The translations under genes and the position numbers were made by a program. From contig NZ_BSTL01000010.1 in the NCBI RefSeq assembly GCF_030269485.1, positions 1 to 64,000 of the forward strand: a stretch of DNA of 64,000 nucleotides. Direction: 5' to 3'. Shown here in pieces: positions 36,454 to 45,379 of this stretch. How positions within the stretch are numbered: position 1 is the first letter of the stretch; each line of letters opens with the position of its first letter. The notes beneath the pieces were generated by a model that did no database searches, was not told the DNA's origin, and saw only the letters and a list, made by a program, of their open reading frames with translations. This DNA is from Actinoplanes sp. NBRC 103695 (GTDB taxonomy: Bacteria > Actinomycetota > Actinomycetes > Mycobacteriales > Micromonosporaceae).

Positions 36454-37934
36454 CTCCCGCCCGCTCGACCTCGAGGATTACCGTGCGCCCCTTAAGACAC
36501 CCCTATGCGCATCTGCTGGCCAACGGCACGGCAGACGCCTACCGCAGCACCCTCGGTGCCGGCGTCGACCTGGTCGCGGCGCGCGTGGCCGGCACCGACC
36601 GGCCGTTCACCGGCATGGACCCGCAACGCCTCGCCGTCCAGGTGCAGGACGTCGACCTCCGTGCGCCGCTCGGCGCGGCGGCCGCGGTGCTCGACGAGCT
36701 GCGCGATCTCTACTTGCGCGACGCGGTCTGGTTTCACCACCCACGCTATCTCGCCCATCTGAACTGTCCGGTCGTGATCCCGGCGCTGCTCGGGGAGGTG
36801 GTCCTGAGCGCGGTCAACTCGTCGATGGACACATGGGACCAAAGCGCCGGCGCCACGCTCATCGAACGCCGCCTCATCGACTGGACCGCCGGCCGCGTCG
36901 GCCTGGGCCAGCACGCCGATGGTGTGTTCACCAGCGGTGGAACCCAGTCCAATGTGCAGGCGCTGTTCCTCGCCCGCGAACAGGCCGGCCCCGGACGCAA
37001 ACGCATCCTGACCTCGGAGGCCGGGCATTTCAGCGTGCAGAAGGCGGCCAAGCTGCTCGGCCTCGGCGCCGACGCGGTCATCACCGTGCCCACCGACGCG
37101 CGACGCCGGATGTCGGTGGACGCGCTCAAGGCCGCGCTGCACAGCTGCGCCGATCGAGGCGACGCCGTCATGGCCGTCGTGGCCACCGCCGGGACCACCG
37201 ACTTCGGCACCATCGACCCGCTGCCGGCCATCGCGGACCTGTGCGAAGCCTTCGGGACATGGCTGCACGTGGATGCCGCGTACGGCTGCGGCCTGCTCGC
37301 CTCGCCCACCCGCCGGCACCTGCTGGAGGGCATCGAGCGGGCCGACTCGGTGACCGTCGACTACCACAAGTCGTTCTTCCAGCCGGTCAGCTCCAGCGCC
37401 CTGCTGGTGCGCGACGGCGCGACGCTGCGACACGCGACGTTCCACGCCGACTACCTCAACCCGAAGCGGATGGCCGAGGCGAGCATCCCCAACCAGGTCG
37501 ACAAGAGCCTGCAGACCACCCGCCGGTTCGACGCGCTCAAGCTGTGGATGACGCTGCGAATCATGGGCGCGGACGCGATCGGTGAGCTGTTCGACGAGGT
37601 GGTCGACCGGGCCACCGAGACATACGACCTGCTGGCCGAGGACCCGCGGTTCGAGGTGGTCACCCGCTCCGACCTGAGCACGGTCGTGTTCCGCTACCTG
37701 CCCACCGGCGCGGGCCACCCGCACGCCGACGCCGCCAACCTGCACGCACGCGAGGCGCTGGCCGCGTCCGGCGAGGCCGTCATCGCCAGCACCACGATCG
37801 ACGGCCGCCACTTCCTGAAGGTCACTCTGCTCAACCCGCTCACGGCCAGGTCCGACATCGAACACGTGGTCGAGCTGATTGCCACGCATGCCGCCGAGCT
37901 AGTCAACCGCCGCACCGCCGCGGTCTCGGCCTGA
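36450..37934 (+). CDS. Group II PLP-dependent decarboxylase (aspartate/diaminobutyrate/aromatic type)
   Basis: 494 aa, start overlapping the previous stop; GTG 36483 is an alternative with GAGG ahead. 'VFTSGGTQSNVQALFLAREQ' binds PLP phosphate, 'WLHVDAAYGCGLLAS' is the DAA loop that pairs with the pyridine nitrogen, and 'VTVDYHKSFFQPVSSSALLVRDG' holds the Schiff-base Lys. It should decarboxylate an L-amino acid to an amine; diaminobutyrate, glutamate, aspartate or aromatic substrates are all possible. The neighbouring GS-like gene suggests the amine is then joined to glutamate. Confidence 0.9.
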   Translation: MTPARSTSRITVRPLRHPYAHLLANGTADAYRSTLGAGVDLVAARVAGTDRPFTGMDPQRLAVQVQDVDLRAPLGAAAAVLDELRDLYLRDAVWFHHPRYLAHLNCPVVIPALLGEVVLSAVNSSMDTWDQSAGATLIERRLIDWTAGRVGLGQHADGVFTSGGTQSNVQALFLAREQAGPGRKRILTSEAGHFSVQKAAKLLGLGADAVITVPTDARRRMSVDALKAALHSCADRGDAVMAVVATAGTTDFGTIDPLPAIADLCEAFGTWLHVDAAYGCGLLASPTRRHLLEGIERADSVTVDYHKSFFQPVSSSALLVRDGATLRHATFHADYLNPKRMAEASIPNQVDKSLQTTRRFDALKLWMTLRIMGADAIGELFDEVVDRATETYDLLAEDPRFEVVTRSDLSTVVFRYLPTGAGHPHADAANLHAREALAASGEAVIASTTIDGRHFLKVTLLNPLTARSDIEHVVELIATHAAELVNRRTAAVSA

Positions 37935-37957
37935 CCGTGCGAAGGAGAAGAACCGCT

Positions 37958-39304
37958 GTGGATCTCGAAGAACTTGCCGCGGCAGTCAAGGACGGAACCG
38001 TCGACACCGTGCTGCTCGCCATCACCGACATGCAAGGCCGTTTGCAGGGCAAGCGCCTGCACGCCCGCCACTTCGTCGAGGAGGTGGCGGAGCGCGGCGC
38101 CGAGGTGTGCAATTACCTGCTCGCCGCTGATGTCGAGATGGCAACCCTCGGCGACTTCGCCGGACCCCAATGGCACGGCGGGTACGGCGACTACCACGTG
38201 ACGCCGGACTTGGGCACTCTTCGGCTGGTCCCGTGGCACCCGGCGACCGCCCTGGTCCTCGCCGACCTGGAAACCACCACCGGCGAGCCGGTCTCTGTGG
38301 CGCCGCGGCAGATCCTGCGCCATCAACTCGACCGGCTGGCGGCGCACGGCTTGACCGCGCACGCCGGGACAGAGCTGGAGTTCGTCCTGTTCCGGGGAAC
38401 CTACGAGCAGGCGGCGGTCACCGGCTATCGGTGGCTGACGCCGGCCACCCGGTACAACGGCGACTACTCGCTACTTGATACGGCCCAGGTGGAGCCGCTG
38501 CTGCGCCGGCTCCGCAACGACATGTACGGCGCCGGCCTGAGCCCAGAAAGCGCCAAGGGCGAATGCAACCTCGGCCAGTACGAAGTGACGTTCCGCTACG
38601 CAGATGCGCTGACCGCCGCGGACCACCACGTCATCTACAAGAACGGCGCCAAGGAGATCGCGGCGCAAGAGGGCATGGCCCTGACCTTCATGGCCAAGCC
38701 CAACGAGCGAGAGGGCAACTCCTGCCACATCCACTTCTCGCTGCGCGACGACACCGGCAGTTCCGTCATGGCCGGCGACGGCATCGGCAACCTCTCCCTC
38801 ACCGGGCAACGCGCCCTGGCCGGCGTGCTCGCCACCATGCGCGAGTTCAGCCTGTTCAATGCCCCGAACATCAACTCCTATAAGCGGTACCAGCCCGGCT
38901 CGTTCGCGCCCACCGCGCTGCGCTGGGGCGTGGACAACCGCACCTGCGCGCTACGGGTCGTCGGTGACGGCCCGAGCAAGCGGGTGGAGAACCGCGTGCC
39001 CGGCGGCGACGTCAACCCGTACCTCGCGATCGCCGCGCTCATCGCAGGCGCCCTGCACGGCATCGAGGAAGAGCTGTTCCTCGAGGACGTATTCACCGGT
39101 GACGCCTACGGCGACAACACCGCAACGCGGCCGCCGGCGACCCTCCGCGAGGCAGTCGAGCTGTGGAATGCCAGCAAGGCCGCCCAGCTGGCCTTCGGCC
39201 CCGACGTTCAAGCCCACTACGCCACGACAGCCGCGATCGAGCTGGCCGCCTTCGACGCGGCGGTCACCGACTGGGAGCTACGCCGCGGATTCGAGCGCCT
39301 CTAA
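37958..39304 (+). CDS. Glutamine-synthetase-like ligase (GlnA3/GlnA4 type)
   Basis: 448 aa from GTG 37958, which GAAGGAG (37941-37947) precedes; an earlier GTG at 37937 has no site. The N-terminal 'AITDMQGRLQGKRLHARHFVEE' and 'AGTELEFVLFRGTYE', 'GEYNLGQYEVTFRYAD'-like segment (here GECNLGQYE), 'NSCHIHFSLRDD', 'SFAPTALRWGVDNRTCALRVV' and 'RVENRVPGGDVNPYLAIAALIAG' cover the GS catalytic core. It is class I-like but lacks the usual GlnA adenylylation loop as far as visible. Actinobacterial relatives (GlnA3, GlnA4) glutamylate polyamines or ethanolamine. It lies 23 bp after the decarboxylase. Confidence 0.88.
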   Translation: MDLEELAAAVKDGTVDTVLLAITDMQGRLQGKRLHARHFVEEVAERGAEVCNYLLAADVEMATLGDFAGPQWHGGYGDYHVTPDLGTLRLVPWHPATALVLADLETTTGEPVSVAPRQILRHQLDRLAAHGLTAHAGTELEFVLFRGTYEQAAVTGYRWLTPATRYNGDYSLLDTAQVEPLLRRLRNDMYGAGLSPESAKGECNLGQYEVTFRYADALTAADHHVIYKNGAKEIAAQEGMALTFMAKPNEREGNSCHIHFSLRDDTGSSVMAGDGIGNLSLTGQRALAGVLATMREFSLFNAPNINSYKRYQPGSFAPTALRWGVDNRTCALRVVGDGPSKRVENRVPGGDVNPYLAIAALIAGALHGIEEELFLEDVFTGDAYGDNTATRPPATLREAVELWNASKAAQLAFGPDVQAHYATTAAIELAAFDAAVTDWELRRGFERL

Positions 39305-39359
39305 GACATCCGCCGTACCGCCGGCCCGGCATCCCCCTAGCGAACTGAGAGCCAGCCTG

Positions 39360-39494
39360 ATGGCAGAGGAACTGAATCGATGCATTATGTGCGGCCATTT
39401 CTACAAAGGTGCCAAGCACACCTGCCCGTCCAGCGAGACGCCGAAAGACCCGTCGCCGCCGTTGCAGCCGGTACCCGTTCCCAAGCCAAGGTGA
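39360..39494 (+). CDS. 44-aa Cys/Pro-rich peptide
   Basis: ATG 39360 is preceded by GAGAG. The peptide begins MAEELNRCIMCGHFYKGA, then KHTCPSSETP, and ends in alternating Pro (PPLQPVPVPKPR). Three Cys and two His in C-x2-C-x-H-x5-H-x-C spacing could bind one zinc; alternatively it is a short precursor substrate. It sits 55 bp after the GS-like gene and before a secreted protease. It is too short to be sure it is translated. Confidence 0.5.
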   Translation: MAEELNRCIMCGHFYKGAKHTCPSSETPKDPSPPLQPVPVPKPR

Positions 39495-39724
39495 GAACGG
39501 CCGAGAGCGTGAGGCCGATCCAAGCCGCTCTTCGACGCGGCTGACGACGAACGGCACGGCGACTCGGACATGGAACGGGTGCCCCTCGAACCGAGCGCCC
39601 TGGTCTTCCCTCGCGGACCCGGCCAGCACGCCGCCGGCCACTTGTCGTGCTGGCCGCGGTCCCACCCACCCCTGAGCCACCTGGCGCATCCGGCGCCGGG
39701 CCAACCCCTCGAAGAACGGAACCG

Positions 39725-40663
39725 ATGAAACACACCAAAAGAGCGCTCGCCACGACCGCGGCCGTCGCCGCATTCACGATGGCGGCGGCAACTCCGGCCA
39801 GCGCGATCGTCGACGGGCACGACGCCGGCCGGCTCCCCGCCGGGATCCTCCACCTGACCGTGGACTATCCCGAGATCGGCAGGACGCTGGCCTGCGGAGC
39901 CGGGCTCTACCCCGACCGCTACCACGTCGTCACCGCCGCGCATTGCCTGTCGGACCAGCTGACCGCTCCCACCGTCGTGCCGGTGCAGCCCTCGCGAGTG
40001 CACGTTCGCGGCGGCTCCCTCGACCGCACCACAGGCGGCCAGACCGCCAACGGGACGCAGGTGACACTGCACCCGGACTGGTCCTGGGTCGACCCCACCA
40101 GCGGCAAGCCGGTCAGTGACATCGCCCAGCTCGCGCTCGACCGACCGCTGGACGGGCCGGTGCTGAAGGTGGCCGCGGCGCCGTCGAAGCCCGGCAGCCA
40201 GCTCCAGCTCGTCGGGTGGGGACTGACCGCGTACCCGCCGGACCCGGACGACGCTAACCCGCTGCCGGAGAACCTCCAAGAGCGTCACGGATCCCAGCTG
40301 CAGGACCGCTACTGCGGCACCGAGGTCGGTGTGATGACCGAGGGTGATGTCTGCATGACCAAGGGAGGCTGCTTCGGCGACTCGGGTACGCCGGTCCTGA
40401 AGGAGAACCCGGACGCGAGCCGGGTGACGGCAGTCGCGGTGTTCAGCCGGGAGACCGACTCGGCCACCCCGTGCGACCACCCGATCATCGGCACCAGCAT
40501 CCCTTACTTCAGCGACTGGTTGCTCGCCAAGGCGGCGTGCACGCCGAAGGGGATGGCGGCTGGCGCCTGCCCGCCCAGCCGTACCACCGCGGCGCCGAAG
40601 CGGGCTACCGCCCACGGCCGCGTCCCGCAGCTCGGCTCCGTGCTCCAGCCCGCCGGCAGCTAA
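39725..40663 (+). CDS. Secreted trypsin-like serine protease (S1)
   Basis: 312 aa. A signal peptide (KRALATTAAVAAFTMAAATPASA, about 5-27) is followed directly by IVDG, the mature N-terminus of S1 proteases, so signal cleavage would activate it. Catalytic triad: H73 in VVTAAHC, D132 in SDIAQLAL and S220 in GGCFGDSGTP. Conserved Cys pairs fit disulfides. A C-terminal 50-residue tail is Ala/Pro-rich. The ATG at 39725 is chosen because it gives the signal peptide. It may process a cluster product or nutrient proteins; no direct link is shown. Confidence 0.9.
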   Translation: MKHTKRALATTAAVAAFTMAAATPASAIVDGHDAGRLPAGILHLTVDYPEIGRTLACGAGLYPDRYHVVTAAHCLSDQLTAPTVVPVQPSRVHVRGGSLDRTTGGQTANGTQVTLHPDWSWVDPTSGKPVSDIAQLALDRPLDGPVLKVAAAPSKPGSQLQLVGWGLTAYPPDPDDANPLPENLQERHGSQLQDRYCGTEVGVMTEGDVCMTKGGCFGDSGTPVLKENPDASRVTAVAVFSRETDSATPCDHPIIGTSIPYFSDWLLAKAACTPKGMAAGACPPSRTTAAPKRATAHGRVPQLGSVLQPAGS

Positions 40664-40890
40664 CACGATCCGGCGCGTAAGCCGGTCCCGGTAGCTCCAC
40701 CACCCCGGCGACGGGGCGTTACCGGGACCCGGGCCGGTCAGGTCCCCAAGAGCCTCGATCGGCCCATCGGGTGAGGGCGTGGCGGATCTCCGCCAAACGG
40801 TCACGCCGCGCCCACGCCCCCCGACCCGGGCGCGTTCCGCAGCCGAGTCCCAACTGCGGTCGCACCCCATCGCCGAACCGGGAGTACCGG

Positions 40891-41088
40891 ATGAACCGTC
40901 GAAGCCCCGTCCTGGTCGGGCTCCTCGTCGTCGTGATCGCAGAATCTCTGATGGCACTCGCCGGCCTAGGCGTTCTTGCATGGACGTACGGCGAGGGCTT
41001 CACCTTGCGGCCGGGCGTATCGCAGCCGCTCGACCCGCCGTGGTGGCCAACCAACCCACGTGTATACGCCTGCGACCGCTCGAAATGA
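40891..41088 (+). CDS. 65-aa single-pass membrane protein
   Basis: ATG 40891 follows GGGAG. One hydrophobic segment (about 6-30, 'VLVGLLVVVIAESLMALAGLGVLAW') precedes an extracellular-type end with 'PPWWPTNPRVYACDRSK'. The stop overlaps an ATG at 41085. No family is recognised. Confidence 0.55.
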   Translation: MNRRSPVLVGLLVVVIAESLMALAGLGVLAWTYGEGFTLRPGVSQPLDPPWWPTNPRVYACDRSK

Positions 41089-41489
41089 GGTCGACACGAC
41101 CCATTCGACTGTGGAGCCCGCTCACGGCCCTACCGATCGCGGCCTGCTACGCGGTTCTGGTGATGCTGCCGAACCACATCGAGACGTGGCGCTACCACCG
41201 CCGGACCGCTCGTCGTCGACCGCCAGAACTCGATTCAAGCCAGCTCCCTGCACCAACAACCTGGACAGCCGATGACACTTCCGCAGCACGCCACGGCCGA
41301 CGTCGCGGGCAACAACGAGAACCGCGCCACATTCAGGACGCTCCGCGCGGCCCATGTCATGGCGCGAACCGCGTTGAGCCGCCGCGAGTGGGAGCACCTG
41401 GCCATCCTGGCCGAGCGACTGAGCAAAGACGACGCGCGGCTGATTGCCGACCTGCTCCTGCGGTCGAGCGACCTCGCCGCAGCAGATGA
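41085..41489 (+). CDS. Possible small membrane protein (C-terminal half doubtful)
   Basis: Starts at the ATG overlapping the previous stop. The first 40 residues (RLWSPLTALPIAACYAVLVMLPNHIETW) look like a real hydrophobic segment, but beyond about residue 60 it is an Arg-rich frame that overlaps the better gene at 41272. Either the gene ends unusually late or only the upstream part has meaning. Low confidence. Confidence 0.3.
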   Translation: MRSTRPIRLWSPLTALPIAACYAVLVMLPNHIETWRYHRRTARRRPPELDSSQLPAPTTWTADDTSAARHGRRRGQQREPRHIQDAPRGPCHGANRVEPPRVGAPGHPGRATEQRRRAADCRPAPAVERPRRSR

Positions 41490-41730
41490 ACACTGCATCG
41501 ACGCGATCCAGGCGCAAACCCAGGCCCTGGCCCACAAGGGCGCCGGGCGTGACGCACGCGTCGCCCTTCGATGCGCACTCCTCGCGACCGGCGTCCAGAT
41601 CACCGCCGGCGAGTCGGACCGGCTCGACTTCCTGGCCGACCGGCTCCGTGACGGGGACGCCTGGGTCGTCGCCTGCTGGATCTACCGGACCCGCCGGCCA
41701 CGCCACGTATCCGGCTCGCCCAATTACTGA
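41272..41730 (+). CDS. Hypothetical helical protein
   Basis: 152 aa starting MTLPQHATADVAG; a weak ribosome site (GGACA) precedes it. The sequence is amphipathic helix throughout ('WEHLAILAERLSKDDARLIADLLLR', 'SDRLDFLADRLRDGDAWVVACWIY'), with no catalytic motif. Coding character is better than in the overlapping frame at 41085. No family is recognised. Confidence 0.55.
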   Translation: MTLPQHATADVAGNNENRATFRTLRAAHVMARTALSRREWEHLAILAERLSKDDARLIADLLLRSSDLAAADEHCIDAIQAQTQALAHKGAGRDARVALRCALLATGVQITAGESDRLDFLADRLRDGDAWVVACWIYRTRRPRHVSGSPNY

Positions 41731-41780
41731 ACGAGGCCGTCCTAGGCCAACAAGACGTCCGCTTGGAAGGGCAGATGCTC

Positions 41781-42887
41781 ATGCATATTGATCAGCAACC
41801 CGCACGGTTCAGCGACGCGACCGCCACGAACGCGCTCCGCTTCACCTGGCTGAACTTCCAGAGCGGCGGCGCAAGAACCTCCGGCAAGCTGGACTACGAC
41901 TTCACCCGGCTGCACCGGCTGGCTGCACCGCTCGTCGAACCGCAGCTGAGCCCAGCGGCGTCGATGCCAGTGGCCATATTTGCGCTGTGCGAGGCCAAGG
42001 GATGGGCAGCAGACGCCAACCACGGCCTGCTCGCGGCGTCGGACGTGCTCTCGGCGACGCTCGGCCGCCCATACGCCGCCAAGATGCTGCCGTTCGACCG
42101 CGGCCCCATCGGGCCGGCGCTCTTCTACGACCCCACGCTGGTCGCTCCAGTCGCCTGGCACGGCGGCGGCTACCCCGACTTCGACGACAAGGCCGGCGTC
42201 ATCCGGTTCCGGACGGTGCACACCGACCAGCATTTGGTCGTCATCGTCCGGCACTGGAACCCCCGATCACCGCAAATCCGCCTCGAGGAAGCCCGGCTCC
42301 TAGGCAGCTACGGCGACGGCTTTCCCGACCCGGTTTTCGTCATGGGCGATCTCAACGCGACGGCGACTGGATCGCATTGGCCGCGGCGTGACTGGACCAA
42401 GGCGCCTTACATCGCACGAGACGCGAAGGCCATCCGCATGCCGGACGGCGCCTGGGTGGACGCCACCGACGCGATCCACCACCTCATCGGCGAATGGGAG
42501 TGGGACGAGTTCGGCAAACAAGGCAGGCGCACCGACGGCTGCGGGTTCTGGGCCATGCCCGAAGTCGCGTACGCCACCGGTACACCGGCCGGCGAGGCGT
42601 TCATGGCGACAGTCAACCGCGACATCGATGCCGGCGGCGGACAGATCATCGACCATTGCCTGGTCACCCGGCCGCAGCTCTACGTCCCCGGCACGTACCG
42701 CGTCCACGTGCCGACAGAACAACACGACGGCCGCTGGGACAGCGACCACCGTCTCGTCGAGGCGACGTTCTCCCTCGCGTCCAGCCCGGTCGCGTGGCCG
42801 CACGTCGATGCCGGGCTGGCCACGCGGTACCGGTTGCACGCCGTCGCGGCGACCGGTAACCAGCCGCCGGATCGGCCGCGAACCTGA
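41781..42887 (+). CDS. Endonuclease/exonuclease/phosphatase-family protein
   Basis: 368 aa from ATG 41781, with GGAAGGG about 10 bp ahead (ATG 41775 is too close). The metal-dependent phosphodiesterase pattern is visible: 'WLNFQSGG' with N early, 'FVMGDLNAT' (D/N pair), 'IIDHCLVT' and the final 'SDHRLVEATF' catalytic His. The family cuts DNA, inositol phosphates or sphingomyelin. With the glycosylase, kinase and radical SAM genes downstream, a nucleotide or DNA substrate is plausible. The N-terminus has no signal peptide. Confidence 0.75.
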   Translation: MHIDQQPARFSDATATNALRFTWLNFQSGGARTSGKLDYDFTRLHRLAAPLVEPQLSPAASMPVAIFALCEAKGWAADANHGLLAASDVLSATLGRPYAAKMLPFDRGPIGPALFYDPTLVAPVAWHGGGYPDFDDKAGVIRFRTVHTDQHLVVIVRHWNPRSPQIRLEEARLLGSYGDGFPDPVFVMGDLNATATGSHWPRRDWTKAPYIARDAKAIRMPDGAWVDATDAIHHLIGEWEWDEFGKQGRRTDGCGFWAMPEVAYATGTPAGEAFMATVNRDIDAGGGQIIDHCLVTRPQLYVPGTYRVHVPTEQHDGRWDSDHRLVEATFSLASSPVAWPHVDAGLATRYRLHAVAATGNQPPDRPRT

Positions 42888-43134
42888 CACAGGTCTCCAA
42901 AACCTGGCTGTTCATCATCGTGCTGGCACTGGTGATCAACGATCGCGCTCATCGCCCATGTCTGGACCGACGCGACTGCTGACCCACCTGCCTGTTCGCT
43001 GACCGCCCGCAAAGGGGGTGAGGCATCTGCAGAACGGGGTCGCGGCACCGCTCGTTAGGGCGTGAGCAGTTGAGCGCTAAGGGCGTGATCGGATAGCCCA
43101 ACGCTCATCCACCGGCGACAAGGAGAAGCACATC

Positions 43135-43932
43135 ATGGCCTTGCTGATGCGAGACCACCCCAGCTGGCGCTCGAACCCTTCCGGCGCCACCCGGGTGATG
43201 CGGGAGGGACCCAGCTCCTGGCTGCTCTCCTGGATAGCCGGCGGCGACACGCTGCTCGTCACGAGCGTGCATGACCAGGCACCGCATTCTGCTGCACCCC
43301 GGACTGATCTGATCACGCCCCCTGCTGGCGTCGTCGGCCAGTTGGGCGCTGTCCTGGACCAGCAGGGAGCGGTGCTGCGCGTTCGCAATGGAGATCTCTG
43401 GGACGCGGTCGGCACGGCGATCATCCGGCAGGTCATCCGCGCCGGCCAGGCACGGGAGATGTACGGCAGGTTCTGCCAGGCCCACGGCCCGGCGATCGCT
43501 ACGGACAACGGTGAGCACCACCTGTTTCCGCCCGCCGAAACCGTCGCGGGTCTACCGGCCGCTGCTTTCGCCGACCTCGGCATGGCATTCAAGGGACCGG
43601 CGCTCGTGGCCGCCGCCGCGGCGTACTTGGCCCACGGCGACCGCTGGACGACGCTCGGTCCCGCCGCGCTGTCCGAAGCCCTCCAACAGGTGTCCCGCGT
43701 CGGCCCGTGGACCGCAGGAGCCGCGGTAGCCGACCACACCAACGACTTCGCCTGCTACCCGTACGGCGACTTGGCCGTACGCACCTGGGCCCGCCGAGCC
43801 GCCCCCGACACGGTGTGGCCCGACAACGAACCCGACTTCGCCGCTCACTGGCGCAATGCCTGCGGGCCCGACCTGTCGGATCTGACCTTGCTCACCCTCG
43901 CTTGGGGAGACCACCATGTCCGCGCCCCTTGA
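43135..43932 (+). CDS. HhH-GPD-like DNA glycosylase-family protein
   Basis: 265 aa; AAGGAGAAG precedes the ATG. The C-terminal half has the helix-hairpin-helix and catalytic region: 'LQQVSRVGPWTAGAAVADH' followed by 'FACYPYGDLAVRTWARR', in which the Asp after G fits the catalytic Asp of HhH-GPD glycosylases. The N-terminal half is alpha/beta and unlike AlkA. The end overlaps the radical SAM start by 17 bp. Base removal from DNA or a nucleotide is the family's activity; here the context suggests a biosynthetic or modified-base role. Confidence 0.7.
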   Translation: MALLMRDHPSWRSNPSGATRVMREGPSSWLLSWIAGGDTLLVTSVHDQAPHSAAPRTDLITPPAGVVGQLGAVLDQQGAVLRVRNGDLWDAVGTAIIRQVIRAGQAREMYGRFCQAHGPAIATDNGEHHLFPPAETVAGLPAAAFADLGMAFKGPALVAAAAAYLAHGDRWTTLGPAALSEALQQVSRVGPWTAGAAVADHTNDFACYPYGDLAVRTWARRAAPDTVWPDNEPDFAAHWRNACGPDLSDLTLLTLAWGDHHVRAP

Positions 43933-45379
43933 CGCGCGAATCACCTGTTCCGACCCCGCCCGGCCGCTCGACCTGCTCCTGATCAACGCGCCGCTGCGCG
44001 ACTACAGCATCCGGCCACGAGTCAACGACTTCACCCTGCCGGTCCTGGGCATGGCCTACATCGCCACCTACGCAGCCAATCACGGGTTCAACGCGGGAGT
44101 CCTCGACGCCGAATCCTACGGGCTCCCGCTGGACGTGACTATTGCCGTGGTGAACGCGGCCAGCCCGCGGTGGGCCGGCTTCAACCTGCTCGCCCCGACC
44201 TATGAGATCAGCGCCACGATCGCGGCGGCCCTCGACCCCACTATCAAGGTGATGCTCGGCGGCCACGAGGCCAAGGCCATGCCCGCCGAGATCCTGACTG
44301 ATCCCCGCATGCGCAACACTGCCGCGCTGGTCCTCGGTGAAGGGGAAACTCGCGTCGTCGAGCTGCTGCACGATCACCGCAACCGGGCCGATCTGCCCGG
44401 CGTCATGTGGATCGACCCGGTGCTGAAGGCGCCGGTCAGCGGCGGCAAGCCTGGCAGCCAGCACCACCTTGCGCCGAAGATCGACGAGCTGCCGTTCGTC
44501 GACCGCCGCTACCTCGTCCAAGATCCTCGGGTCGCCGAGGACGGCCGAGTCGAAGCGAACATGGTCGGCGCTCGCGGCTGCCCGTACGACTGCTCATTCT
44601 GCGGAGCCGCCGTCAGCGCCAACCCCGACATCAGCATCCGCGTCCGCACGCCGGCCAACATCCTGCGCGAGATGGAGCTGCTGCGCGACCAGTACAACGT
44701 CACCGCGTTCCGCTTCGTCGATGACCTGTTCCTCGGTGCCCGCCGGGTGGTCCAGACCATGGCCACCGCCTTCACCGACGCGCGGACAGGGGACTGGGCG
44801 GTCTGGGATGCCACCGGCCGCATCAACGTGCTTGACCGATGCCCCGACGACCTGCTCGACCAACTCGTCCGCAACGGCCTGCGTGAAGTGGCGCTCGGCA
44901 TCGAATCCGGGAACCCGCGAGTGCTCGAGCACATCGACAAGCGGATCGAGCCCGACATGATCCGTAGGGTCGTGCAGCGGCTCACGGCACGAGGCATCAA
45001 CGTCAAGGGCTACTTCATACTCGGGTTCCCGGGCGAGACCGCCGACGAGCTCGCCGACACGGTCCGGCTCGTGCACGAGCTGTGGGACATGACCGATCCC
45101 ACGCCAGGCCGATTCCGTGCCAGCGTCTTCGAGTTCCGCCCCTACCCCGGCACCCCGGAATGGGACCGGCTCATGGCCACCGGCCGCTACACCCCCGAGC
45201 AGCTTCTCGCCTACGGCGCCGTAGACCTCACCAGCGACGGCGTCGACGAGGCCATGCGTGGCCGCGACGAATTCAACTTCAGCGTCGGGATCCAGTTCGG
45301 AGACGTCCCTGTGGAGCAGGTACGCCACCATCTCGCCGACTTGTCCCGGGCGCAGCACGCCAGGCTCGTGTCAGTGTGA
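43916..45379 (+). CDS. B12-binding-type radical SAM protein
   Basis: 487 aa. The N-terminal 130 residues read as a B12-binding-like Rossmann domain ('LLLINAPLRDY', 'LGMAYIATYAANHGF', 'KVMLGGHEA'), although the usual DxHxxG cobalamin His motif is not obvious. The radical SAM site is C222-x3-C226-x2-C229 in 'GARGCPYDCSFCGAA', followed by 'FVDDLFL' and 'LGIESGNPRVLEHIDK', 'GYFILGFPGET'. It overlaps the glycosylase-like gene by 17 bp and the kinase by 4 bp, so the three are made together. Reaction unknown (methylation, C-S or C-C chemistry all possible). Confidence 0.9.
   Translation: MSAPLDARITCSDPARPLDLLLINAPLRDYSIRPRVNDFTLPVLGMAYIATYAANHGFNAGVLDAESYGLPLDVTIAVVNAASPRWAGFNLLAPTYEISATIAAALDPTIKVMLGGHEAKAMPAEILTDPRMRNTAALVLGEGETRVVELLHDHRNRADLPGVMWIDPVLKAPVSGGKPGSQHHLAPKIDELPFVDRRYLVQDPRVAEDGRVEANMVGARGCPYDCSFCGAAVSANPDISIRVRTPANILREMELLRDQYNVTAFRFVDDLFLGARRVVQTMATAFTDARTGDWAVWDATGRINVLDRCPDDLLDQLVRNGLREVALGIESGNPRVLEHIDKRIEPDMIRRVVQRLTARGINVKGYFILGFPGETADELADTVRLVHELWDMTDPTPGRFRASVFEFRPYPGTPEWDRLMATGRYTPEQLLAYGAVDLTSDGVDEAMRGRDEFNFSVGIQFGDVPVEQVRHHLADLSRAQHARLVSV

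Noticed and set aside
36492..37889. 465-aa minus-strand ORF over the PLP decarboxylase
   Set aside because: Antisense frame; the plus strand has PLP-binding motifs.
42890..43100. Small membrane peptide (VSKTWLFIIVLALV... then IALIAHVWTDATADPP in another frame)
   Set aside because: The two halves are in different frames and there is no ribosome site; could be a decayed micro-gene but support is too thin.
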